DNA of 64,000 bases from assembly GCA_039621445.1 (NCBI GenBank), contig CP154954.1:60316660-60380659 (forward strand). The letters are read 5' to 3'. Shown one piece after another: positions 1 through 11,500 of the stretch. Under the pieces are notes generated by a model. That model saw nothing but the letters and a program-made list of their open reading frames with translations. It searched no databases and was not told the DNA's origin. Within the stretch, counting starts at the first letter, position 1. Each line of letters begins with the position of its first letter. Made by a program: the position numbers and the translations under genes. The stretch comes from Euglena gracilis (lineage: Eukaryota; Euglenida; Euglenophyceae; Euglenales).

Positions 1-2220
1 ATGGCCTGGAGGAGGCTGGGAGGCACAGGCAGATTTTGCTTGTCCGCCAGCTGGGATTTCTGAGTCATGTCCAGTCCCCTCCCCCTCCCCCCAGGACCAG
101 GACAGGTTCTGGGGGGGTTGAACTGACCATGGGGTTGTCAACAGGGAGCCCCCTCCGCTCCGCATCCTGTGCCCTCACCGAACCACCGGTTGCTAAAGTT
201 TGGGCCTCACTGGAATGCCAAGGGTTGCTTATTATTGAAACTCAAAGAAATAAGCACACAAACTATCCTCAAATCTTGTGTTGTCTTCAAAAGTGTAATC
301 CCACGGCTTTGGACGCTTCACTTTGTTTGACACTTGGTCAGTTTGGTTCATCACGACGACAACAATCACGCCATTCCTTCTTTGAATGAAAAAAATGCAC
401 GTGCAGTTCCAACAGGCAACAGCAGACAAAGGGGGAAAAACCAATGCCCTCTCGGAACCCCATCAATTTCACATTTGAAAACGGGGCAAGCAATCGGATG
501 TTTAGACCTTTACCCCCCCCCCCCGATCTTGTCCCATACTCGGCCAAGGGTCGGGGCCAGGGTCTGCCAAAGGAAATTTGTTGACCCCCGATCTTGTTCC
601 TCCCCCCGTTGTCTTGACCTATCTTGACCCCTCAACTTTGTCCCATACTCGGGCTAGCAGTTAGCCGGGGTATGGGACAAGATCGGGGGGGGGGGGTCAC
701 GTTTAGCAACCCACTGGTACAAGGTCAAAATCCAAATTTAGGCAGCCCAGGTAGAGTAGCCCATGTAGAGAAGCCCAGGTAGAAAAAACTGAGGGGGATT
801 CGGGGAAACCCAACAAAAATCTTACTAGGAACAAAAACACCCAAGTTTGCAAGTATTGCTCTTTTTTCTTGGGTTCAAAGTCAAGCATTTTCCTCAAGAA
901 ACGTGCGCACTTTTTTGTTGACCATTTTGTCCAAATGTTTGGCAATAATTTTGTCCAAAAGCTTCAATAATTTGTCCAAAAGTTTCAATTTCCTTGTCCA
1001 AAAGTTTCAATCGTTTTGTCCAAAAGTTTTAACAATTTTGCCCAAATGGTGACAATAACCCTGTCCACTCATTGTGAAGCCGACCCCACCCTGCCCACCG
1101 GTGGGGTTCAACCAGCCAGCACCTTTTCTTCCAGCCAGAAGCTCCCAGCTAGGCTGCGACCCCCCGGGAATCGAGCGGAAGTCAAGTTTTTTTGCAGCTC
1201 GGTGAAGCCGGGCTGGACCGAAACAAATTTCGGCGCAAAACACCATTTTTTTTGTAAAATGGGTCAGAAATTGCCAAAATATGGTCTTTTTTGGTACTTT
1301 TGGGATTTCACCTCAAATTTTCGGACAAAAACAGTTCAACCCAGCTGGATTTTGGCTTTTTTTGCCTGTTTTTTGGGTCCCAGCTGGGTCCAGCCCAGCA
1401 GCTGGGTTCAAACCACCCCCCAGGACCCTCCACCCCTGGGTTTTCCAGTCAGCACCTTTTTCCCGCCAGCCGGCTGGACCCCCGGGGTCTTTGAGAAATT
1501 CCCTGACACACACAGACCCACCTCTGCCAGTCCGAGGTGCACCATGACTTGTGGCCGAGCCACCCCCAGAGAAATCAACCGGCAAAAAAAGTGCAAAAAT
1601 CACTTTCGAACAGGTTGAGCAGGAAACCCATCGGTACCCTATTTTTGGTGTTGTCAAAGGCGAAAAATCCGTTGCCAGACAACCGTCAAGTTTCGTCAAT
1701 GAGGGGTACGGGGCTGGAAAAGAGCAATTGCTCTTTTCAGCTCCGGGCTGTGAACCTGGCAAGTGAGTGACACTGCATGCATTACGGTAGGAATTCGTTG
1801 GTTTGCCGAAGATCATTTGCATAAACGCCAAGTTTCGGCTGCTGTTGAACTTGGATTTGCCAGAACCTCCACGTCAGCGTATATGGGGGGGGGTGAATCT
1901 GGAAAGTGTGCAGCGTTTTGCTGCAGGGAGGGTCAACCAAACAAGATTTTTCGAATTTTTTTGAAAAAAACCAAATCAGGGCTTCACATTCTGATCGATT
2001 CAATGGCATTCCAAGTGGGATTTTTTGTGGTCCCTGTGCATTTGGGGGGGGGGGGGCAGGGGAGCTACATACCAAAATGCACGTAAGTGGGGGGGTTCAC
2101 CTGGCCAAGAGAATAAAACACACCTTTCACTGAAGCATTAAACCTGTCCACATTCATTCAATTGCTTTGTCATGAGAACAAATGGCTTTAGTTGAGATGT
2201 GCTCCTTGTGTCATTTGCAG
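1..2220. other. Upstream part of chlG gene; no exon recognised
   Basis: The first visible chlG exon begins at 2221 and codes for the middle of the protein, so earlier exons must lie upstream. I searched this stretch in all frames for the expected N-terminal chlorophyll synthase motifs and found none, so they are probably before the window. It holds poly-C/poly-G tracts and one copy of a dispersed element (1085-1505). The last bases before 2221 end in a pyrimidine-containing TTTGCAG, an ordinary 3' splice site. Confidence 0.6.
1085..1505. repeat. Dispersed element family C, copy 1
   Basis: GC-rich ends with CCAGCTGG- and CCAGCCAGCACC-type motifs surround an AT-rich centre of TTTTGGG and GGGTCAGAAATTGCC type. 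The same order of blocks recurs at about 29495-29990 and 39735-40110. It ends in CCCCCGGGGTCTTTGAGAAA, similar to the CCGGGGTCCTTAAGAAAA end of the third copy. No protein is encoded; this is a short non-autonomous repeat. Confidence 0.6.
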
Positions 2221-2505
2221 GTGGAATCCTCTCACCATCGGCCAGCCCGACCATGTGCCTTTTGCACTTGCCGCTTCGGACCTCGCGAAGCTGCTGCTAG
2301 CCATGTTCATGTCGGGCCCGCTGCTCACAGGGTACACCCAGACCAGGCTGTGCTTTGGATCCGGTTGAAGATTGCACAAAAGCACCTGCTCCAAATAACT
2401 TCGTGTGTGCATGACATATGCACAGACACTCATTCTAGACATCAATGCGCACAGAAGTGTTCGCATGTGCATATGTGTGCACACACGTGCATGCACACGC
2501 ACATG

Positions 2506-2574
<69 letters not shown>

Positions 2575-5500
2575 GCGCGCGCGCACGCACATACGCACAC
2601 ACGTACGCACGTACACATGCCTGCCCGCCCGCCTGCATACACGCGCGCACACACCTACTAAAAAATTCAGTGCAAAGCAGCCTCATCACAACCATCAATG
2701 ATTGGTACGATAGGGACATCGACGCGATCAACGAGCCTTACCGCGCCATCCCATCAGGTCGTATCAGTGGACCTCAGGTCATTGCCCAGATATGGGTGCT
2801 CCTGCTGAGTGGTATGCCGAGCTAATGCTGGTTTGTATGGGACAGTGTGGTGTGAATCCAACAAAAGAAGCAAACTTGCGTTTTCTGGAAGCAGTAAAAT
2901 AAAAATCAATCAATTAATTAAAAAATACATTTAAACAAATTGAATTATAATAATTTGTTGTATTCTATTCTTGCATCTGATCGATAGTTGACGTGTATTC
3001 TTCAAAACGTTTTCTTCTCAATTGATCATTTTGCTCTCCGAATAATTGTGCGCCGTCTCTCCCTCCCCAGGTGTTGCTCTTGCCGCTGGGCTGGACTGGT
3101 GGGCCGGCCACTGGTTCGACGGCGTCTCCGGCATCTTCCTGGGCCCCGTCCAGGTGCCGCCCATCCTGGCGAACGCCCTCTTCGGCTCCCTCGTCGCCTA
3201 CATCTATTCCGCCCCGCCGCTGAAGCTGAAGCAGTCAGGCTGGATCGGGGACTACGCCTGTGGGGCGTCATACATCGCCCTGCCATGGTGGTGTGGGCCG
3301 GACCTGCTGACTCTGCATGTCAGGAACAAGTTTGTGAGCTCTGGAAAACCCAACGATGCCGTGCACAGGTACACAGTCTGAATTTTGGCCCTCTAAAGAT
3401 TTGAAGCAGAATTGGACAACACAACCCCCCATTTGAGCATTTGAGGAGTGTACCACCTCATGGCACCGTTCAAGGATTTTCTGAAGCTGGATTTCAAGGA
3501 TTTCCTGATGTATTGAATGCGAAGATTTTTGATTCCCATTGCAGGATTTATTCGTCAAGTCATACAATACAAAACTTCCTTTCTCAATTCATCCCTGATG
3601 TTTGTATGACGTTTGGAGTCAAGCCCGAAGCAGACAGTCTCTCTTTGGCCAGCTTGGCCAGGCATGACAATGTCAATGCCTGTTTGTCAAGTTTCAGCTG
3701 GACAAACCCCGGAAGCCATCTGGGAATCATTACAAGTCGCAAATAAAACATACACCACGCTGATTATTTGCAGCAACATGTGCCGGGTGGTGCCAACCTG
3801 GGGAGGTGTGGAATGGGGGGTGGAGGGTTGGTGCTCTGTCTTACCTGAATGCCAGGCTGGACGTGCCATGCCTTGAGCCCAACCCGGAGGTGATGGTGTT
3901 GTCTCTGCTGTACTCCATTGGCGGTGTGCCAATTTCCTCCCTTGTAGACTCCGAGCCAAGCCATTGCCCCCCCCCCCCGGGACGGACGGCAACTCAAGGC
4001 TCATATCGAGTAATGCATTTTGTGGTGTTGTGTTCCTCCCCTCGAGCAGCATTGGTGTTGTGTTCTTTCACCTATTTGTATTTTTTTTGGAGTGTATTGA
4101 TCCTACCTCACCCACCAAGGTGGGGTGTGGAGGGGTTGACGCCTTCCATTCACCCTTCACAGAGCTTCTGGGGGTCCCATTCAGCCTTGGCGGGCAGAAA
4201 GAAGGAAACACAGTTGAGTCCAGTTCCAGCTGGGAGACCCCTATGGAGGGGGGGGGGGCTTTCAGCCAGTGGCCCTATGGTGGGTGTTACTCAGCTTCGT
4301 TCTCCCAACTAAAGAAAAATAAAAAGGAAACCGGGTTCCAAGTGGGTGTGCTCGTGGGACAGGGCTGCCCCGGGAGATGCCTCCGGGCCTGGAACAGACC
4401 TACCCATGAGTTTGTTCCCAATTGAGTGGACCTGTCCACTGAGTTGGGAACCACACCTGCTGGGGTCGTGGACTGGAGTAGCCGGTGCGTCGTCACGGTG
4501 AAGGAGACCCCCCCCCCAACTAAAGTGGATGGAGTATGTGCCTGGCGGGCGCTTGGTGGCTGGCATCGTAAACAAGGTGAGTCCCGCCAGGCTCCGGCCA
4601 CCTCCACGCACACAGACAAAAGGGCCAGAGGCGAACAACAGCGCCAGGCCAGAAGAAGGGATAAAAGGCACCAAAAAACAGCCACAGTGCACACAGGGGG
4701 GGGTAAAGTGACTGACTGACTGGTTTTTTCAGAGTGGAAAGTGACCCCCCCTCCCCCTCGGGGGTCGCTAAGCAATGGTGTGGTGGTGAGTGGCGACCAA
4801 GCTTGTCTTCTGCCCAGGCCTGGGCATCGCCATCGTGAATGATTTCAAGTCCATGGAGGGGGACCGAATGAAGGGCTTGATGTCCCTCACGGTGATGTAC
4901 GGCCTGGACCGCGCCAAATGGATCTGTGCCGCAACCATGGACCTCACCCTCGCAGGGTCTCTCTCGTGTCATTTTCCTGAACAGGCATTATTTTTTTTTA
5001 AGGCGGAATTTCTCAAATTTTTTTAAGGCGGTTTTTTAAGGTTTTTTAAGGTTTTTTAAGGTTTTTTAAGGATTTTAAAGAAATTTCAAGTTTTTTTAAG
5101 GCGTTTTTTTCCTCAGGTAAAATGTCAGACCCCAAAGATGGCCCGATGGCTTCAGACTCCTCTGTGGCTTCGGAACGCCCAAGGAAGGAGCCTAGGGCGA
5201 AGCATGGGGATCAGGGCTGTCCATGAGGGACAGTTATTGTCAACAGGCAAGCAAATGTCCTGAATAGGGTCAGAAATTTAAAGTAATTGCAATGAAAAAA
5301 AATGGATGGTTTCGAGTTTCGAGTTTCGAGGTGACCCACTCTGTATCCCATGCAATAAGGTGTTGAGCAATGTATATGGCAGCACACTGCATGGGCACGT
5401 GTTTGGTATTGCTCACATGAAAAAAGTTTGAGAATTATTTTCTCGGTGTTCATGAGGCTATGGGTGAACGGGTTGCCGCATTGCGGGTCTGCAAATCCGC

Positions 5501-8500
5501 GATTGCGGTTCGGATATTCACTGTGTCATTTTGCCACTGTTGTTGCAAATTCTCAATCCTACTTGCAATATTCGAGATTTTGGGTGTGAAAGCTTGCAAA
5601 TTCAGCAGGAATTTATCCACAATGGCAAGATTTCTGCTCCAAACGAGAAATTTATTCCAACTGCTGCACATAAGTACGGGGATCAAAAATTTCGCGTGCT
5701 TGGGCAAGAAAGTGGGAAAAACTCACGGAATCACTGTTCAATTGGAGAACGCGCTGTTTCGCTTCTTGAAATGCTGTGGCAAGTGTGGGAAACTGCTCCA
5801 GCGTAGTAAATTGTCCCAAATCGGGATTTTTTTTGTTGTTCATGCAATTTTCGCTTCAATTGCACTTTTGAGCAATTTGGGTTGACTCTTCTAAGAATGT
5901 CTCAAGTACCCCCCCCCCCTATGTCCAACGACCCCCCTATGTCCAATGACCACCCCCCCGGTCAGACGATACCTTTTCGAAGGTTTGACCAAATTTTTGG
6001 TCCCGGTGTGAAGCGCCGGGACGAAAAATTTTGCCCAAAAATTGGCCAAAAATTTGGCCAAAGTTCCATTTCTGACACTTTTTGGACAAAAATTTGTCAA
6101 AATTGCCCAAAATTTTCGGCGCGAAGCGCCGGAAGGGAAAAGTTGGGCATTTTTGGGTGGGTAGGGACCCGGGTACCCACCAACTTTCTTTTGGCCCCAT
6201 GTCCAACGACCACCCCCCCCCCCCCGGTCAGAGGACACCTTTTTGGTCACTACCCTATGTCCAGCGACCACCCTCCTGGTCAGAGGACAGAGGTTACTGG
6301 TCGTTGGACATAGGGGGGGGGGGTAATTCAAATCAAGAAAGATGTGGTTGCAAGTTTTGCTTTTTCTGGCCGTGTGTCACAGCCTTTGGTGAACCGAGGC
6401 CAACCGAACTATGCCAGAAACCTTGGCAAACAATCCGGTTTTCATATTGTTTGTTCACAATCGCTTCTGCATTGACTGTCTTTCGCGGGGTTTCAGTCAT
6501 GCCATTATTTGTTTGGTGCAAAAAAAATTTTCTCAGGGAGAATTTTTAAGGTTTTTTTAAGGTCATCACAGGGAAGGAAAACTTCCCCGGGGTGATTTTT
6601 TTAAGGTTTTTTAAGGTTTTTTAAGGTTTTTTAAGGCATTTTGGCAAAAAATTTAATGGTTTTTTTTAAGGTTTTTTAAGGTTTTTAAGGCGCCTTAAAA
6701 AATAATGATGCCTGTTCCTGAACCACACGTGGGAGAAGGAATATTTTTATGAACAAATTCACCAGAAAAGGCCTTGCTCCAAATCATGTCAACACTTTAT
6801 GAACATCTTCGATTAAATTTGGCAACAACGGCAACAGCAGAAACGAAATCATGAAACTGATGCAAATGAGCTTCTTTAGCACGTAAAATGATGTTGAGCT
6901 GGGCTGAACAGAAATCCCCACCTTGTGGGTGGTTGGGGGGATCGACCACCCCAACCCTTCCTGTGTTTCCCAGGGATCCAACCTCGCTTTGGCGCCTCCG
7001 GGGCCAAAGAATTCTGCTTGCAAAATGGACCGCCAGGGTCTTTGTGAGCCGACATGCCAGTTGACAGTTTCCGGCTTTGGGAGGGCGGTAACTCCTGGCC
7101 GTGCGACGACCCCGAAAGACCACCCCCTTGTCGGGGGTTGGAGGCTGGGGGGTTAGATGGTGTGTATGACCCCCCTGGTCGGGGGTCGAACACAGGAACG
7201 CGGTCGGTGGGCAGGGGGAGGGGGGCAGGTATTGTATTTTGAGTTGGTATTAGTGCTTTTCGAGTTGGCGGCCCTGCCCCCCCAACTCGCCACCGCGCTG
7301 TACCTCGCGTCCGTTGGGGAGACCAACTACGCCCTCGTCCTCTTTGGCCTCCTCGTCCCCCAGATCACGGCCCAGTTCCAGTACCTGCTGAAGGACCCCA
7401 TGCACACAATCATTTAACCCCCCCCACTTATTACCCCCCCCACTTACTAACCCCCCCCCCCTCGGGCCGACCATCCAAACCGGGACTTATAACCCCCCCC
7501 CCCTTCGGGGAAGAAAAATGAAAGCCGCCGGGGACGATTTTTTCCGGCCGCAAACCACCCAAAAACTGATTTTTTGGCAATTTTTTGAGATCGACCATCA
7601 TCAAAAATGCCAATTTGGGAGGGTTTCGGGGTCATTTTTGGGGTTCGGATTTTCACCAACAATTCCGGGACTTATAAACCAGGTTTTGAATAGTGCTGAG
7701 CTCTTGATAAGCGCGCCCCCACCACCGACGGTCCGGCCCGGCCCGGCCCGGCGGCCCGGCCCGGCCCGGCGGCCCGGCCCGGACCGGCTGGCGGCCCGGC
7801 GGCCCGGCCCGGACCGGCCGGCGGCTCGGCGGCCCAGCCCGGCCCGGCCAGCGGCGGGCCGGCGGGCCGGCCGGCGGCCCGGCGTCCCAGCGAATCGTTT
7901 CGGGCCCAAAATTTTTTTTCGATTTTTTCCGACTTTTTTGACCCGGTTTTTGCCCGTAGTCAATGGGTTTGCGGCCCAGTATGGGGCGCTGGCGGGTCGA
8001 AAAACGCTCATTTTCGGGTCCGGGAGGCCAAAAAACATCGTTTCGGGCAAAATTTTTTTTCCATTTTTTTTCGACTTTTTTGACCCGGTTGACATTGGTC
8101 ATGATGGCCATCATGGGCCATGATGGCCATCCTTGGTTGACCCATGATGGCCCTCATGACCAATGATGGCCGTCATGGCCCATGATGGCCATCATGGGCC
8201 ATGATGGCCATCATTGGTCGTGATGGCCATCATTGGTCCTGATGGCCATCATGGGTCATGATGGCCATCAGGGGTCATGATGGCCATCATTGGGCATGAT
8301 GGCCATCATTGGTCGTGATGGCCATCATTGGTCATGATGGGCATCATGGGTCCTGATGGCCATCATTGGTTATGATGGCCATCATTGGTCCTGATGGCCA
8401 TCATTGGTCCTGATGGCCATCATTGGTCATGATGGGCCTCAGGGGTCATGATGGCCATCATTGGCCATGATGGCCATCATTGGTCATGATGGCCATCATT

Positions 8501-11500
8501 GGTCATGATGGGCCTCAGGGGTCATGATGGCCATCAATGGTCATGATGGGCCTCAGGGGTCATGATGGCCATCATTGGTCATGATGGCCATCATTGGTCC
8601 TGATGGCCATCATTGGTCATGATGGCCATCATTGGTCATGATGGCCATCATTGGTCATGATGGCCATCAGGGGTCATGATGGCCATCATTGGGCATGATG
8701 GCCATCATTGGTCCTGATGGCCATCATTGGGCATGATGGCCATCAGGGGTCATGATGGCCATTATTGGGCATGATGGCCATCATTGGTCATGATGGCCAT
8801 CATTGGTCCTGATGGCCATCATTGGTCCTGGTGGCCATCATTGGTCCTGATGGCCATCATTGGGCATGATGGCCATCATTGGTCATGATGGCCATCATTG
8901 GTCATGATGGCCATCATTGGTCATGATGGCCATCATTGGTCATGATGGCCATCATTGGTCATGATGGCCATCATTGGTCATGATGGCCATCATTGGTCAT
9001 GATGGCCATCATTGGTCATGATGGCCATCATTGGCCATGATGGCCATCATTGGTCATGATGGCCATCATTGGTCATGATGGCCATCATTGGTCCTGATGG
9101 CCATCATTGGTCCTGATGGCCATCATTGGTCCTGATGGCCATCATTGGTCCTGATGGCCATCATTGGTCATGATGGGCCTCAGGGGTCATGATGTGCCTC
9201 AGGGGTCATGATGGCCATCATTGGCCATGATGGCCATCATTGGTCATGATGGCCATCATTGGTCATGATGGCCATCATTGGTCATGATGGGCCTCAGGGG
9301 TCATGATGGCCATCAATGGTCATGATGGCCATCATTGGTCCTGATGGCCATCATTGGTCCTGATGGCCATCATTGGTCATGATGGGCCTCAGGGGTCATG
9401 ATGGCCATCAATGGTCATGATGGCCATCATTGGTCATGATGGCCATCATTGGTCATGATGGCCATCATTGGTCATGATGGCCATCATTGGTCATGATGGC
9501 CATCATGGGTCATGATGGCCATCATGGGTCATGATGGCCATCATGGGTCATGATGGCCATCATGGGTCATGCTGGCCATCATTGGGCATGACGGCCATCA
9601 TGGGTCATGATGGCCATCATGGGTCATGATGGCCATCATGGGTCATGATGGCCATCATGGGTCATGATGGGCCTCAGGGGTCATGATGGCCATCATGGGT
9701 CATGATGGCCCTCATGGGTCCTGATGGCCATCATGGGTCCTGATGGCCATCATTGGTCCTGATGGCCATCATTGGTCCTGATGGCCATCATTGGTCCTGA
9801 TGGCCATCACTGGTCATGATGGCCATCAGGGGTCATGATGGCCATCATTGGGCATGATGGCCATCATTGGTCATGATGGCCATCATTGGTCATGATGGCC
9901 ATCATTGGTCATGATGGCCATCATTGGTCCTGATGGCCATCATTGGTCATGATGGCCATCATTGGTCATGATGGCCATCTTTGGTCATGATGGCCATCAT
10001 TGGTCCTGATGGCCATCATTGGTCCTGATGGCCATCATTGGTCCTGATGGCCATCATTGGTCATGATGGCCATCATTGGTCCTGATGGCCATCATTGGTC
10101 CTGATGGCCATCATTGGCCATGATGGCCATCAGGGGTCATGATGGCCATCATTGGGCATGATGGCCATCATTGGTCATGATGGCCATCATTGGTCCTGAT
10201 GGCCATCATTGGTCCTGATGGCCATCATTGGTCCTGATGGCCATCATTGGTCCTGATGGCCATCATTGGGCATGATGGCCATCATTGGTCATGATGGCCA
10301 TCATTGGTCATGATGGCCATCATTGGTCACGATGGCCATCATTGGTCATGATGGCCATCATTGGTCATGATGGCCATCATTGGTCATGATGGCCATCATT
10401 GGTCCTGATGGCCATCATTGGTCCTGATGGCCGTCATTGGTCATGATGGGCCTCAGGGGTCATGATGGGCCTCAGGGGTCATGATGGCCATCATTGGCCA
10501 TGATGGCCATCATTGGTCATGATGGCCATCATTGGTCATGATGGCCATCATTGGTCATGATGGGCCTCAGGGGTGATGATGGCCATCAATGGTCATGATG
10601 GCCATCATTGGTCCTGATGGCCATCATTGGTCATGATGGGCCTCAGGGGTCATGATGGCCATCAATGGTCATGATGGCCATCATTGGTCATGATGGCCAT
10701 CATTGGTCATGATGGCCATCATTGGTCATGATGGCCATCATTGGTCATGATGGCCATCATTGGTCATGATGGCCATCATGGGTCATGATGGCCATCATGG
10801 GTCATGATGGCCATCATTGGTCATGATGGCCATCATGGGTCATGATGGCCATCATGGGTCATGATGGCCATCATGGGTCATGATGGCCATCATGGGTCAT
10901 GATGGCCATCATGGGTCCTGATGGCCATCATTGGTCCTGATGGCCATCATTGGTCCTGATGGCCATCATTGGTCCTGATGGCCGTCATTGGTCCTGATGG
11001 CCATCAGGGGTCATGATGGCCATCATGGGTCATGATGGCCATCATTGGTCATGATGGCCATCAGGGGTCATGATGGCCATCATTGGGCATGATGGCCATC
11101 ATTGGTCATGATGGCCATCATTGGTCATGATGGCCATCATTGGTCATGATGGCCATCATTGGTCATGATGGCCATCATTGGTCCTGATGGCCATCATTGG
11201 TCCTGATGGCCATGATTGGTCATGATGGGCCTCAGGGGTCATGATGGCCATCATTGGCCATGATGGCCATCATTGGTCATGATGGCCATCATTGGTCATG
11301 ATGGGCCTCAGGGGTCATGATGGCCATCATTGGTCATGATGGCCATCATTGGTCATGATGGCCATCATTGGTCATGATGGCCATCATTGGTCCTGATGGC
11401 CATCATTGGTCATGATGGCCATCATTGGTCATGATGGCCATCATTGGTCATGATGGCCATCATTGGTCCTGATGGCCATCATTGGTCCTGATGGCCATCA

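Larger units (their letters stand above)
4980..6716. mobile_element. Inverted-repeat DNA transposon, non-autonomous or decayed
   Basis: The left end AACAGGCATTAT and right end ATAATGATGCCTGTT are inverted copies that continue through a T tract into AAGGCG / CGCCTT, about 24 of 26 positions matching. Both ends are flanked by CCTG (4976-4979 and 6717-6720), a likely 4-bp target duplication. Inside each end is an array of TTTTTTAAGG units (about 5006-5110 and 6540-6700). A second element is nested at 5909-6323. Short reading frames inside (5122-5226 plus strand, 5450-5843 minus strand) match no transposase I recognise. Confidence 0.75.
4949..7282 (+). other. Nonconventional chlG intron hosting a 1.7-kb transposable element
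   Basis: The exon ends at GACCTCACC; the intron opens CTCGCAGGG and closes CCCTGCCCCCC before CAACTCGCC. CAGGG and CCCTG are complementary, and CTCGC is present at both exon borders. The join gives a segment of exactly the usual ChlG length. Bases 4980-6716 are a complete inverted-repeat element; 6717-7282 holds G/C tracts and no gene. Confidence 0.8.

Noticed and set aside
1016-1618. 200-codon open frame near the left edge
   Set aside because: It coincides with the family C repeat and has repeat-derived composition on both strands.
5891-6331. Open frames on both strands across the MITE
   Set aside because: The same frames appear in the 53-kb copy because the element is duplicated; they contain no domain and the element has no room for a transposase.
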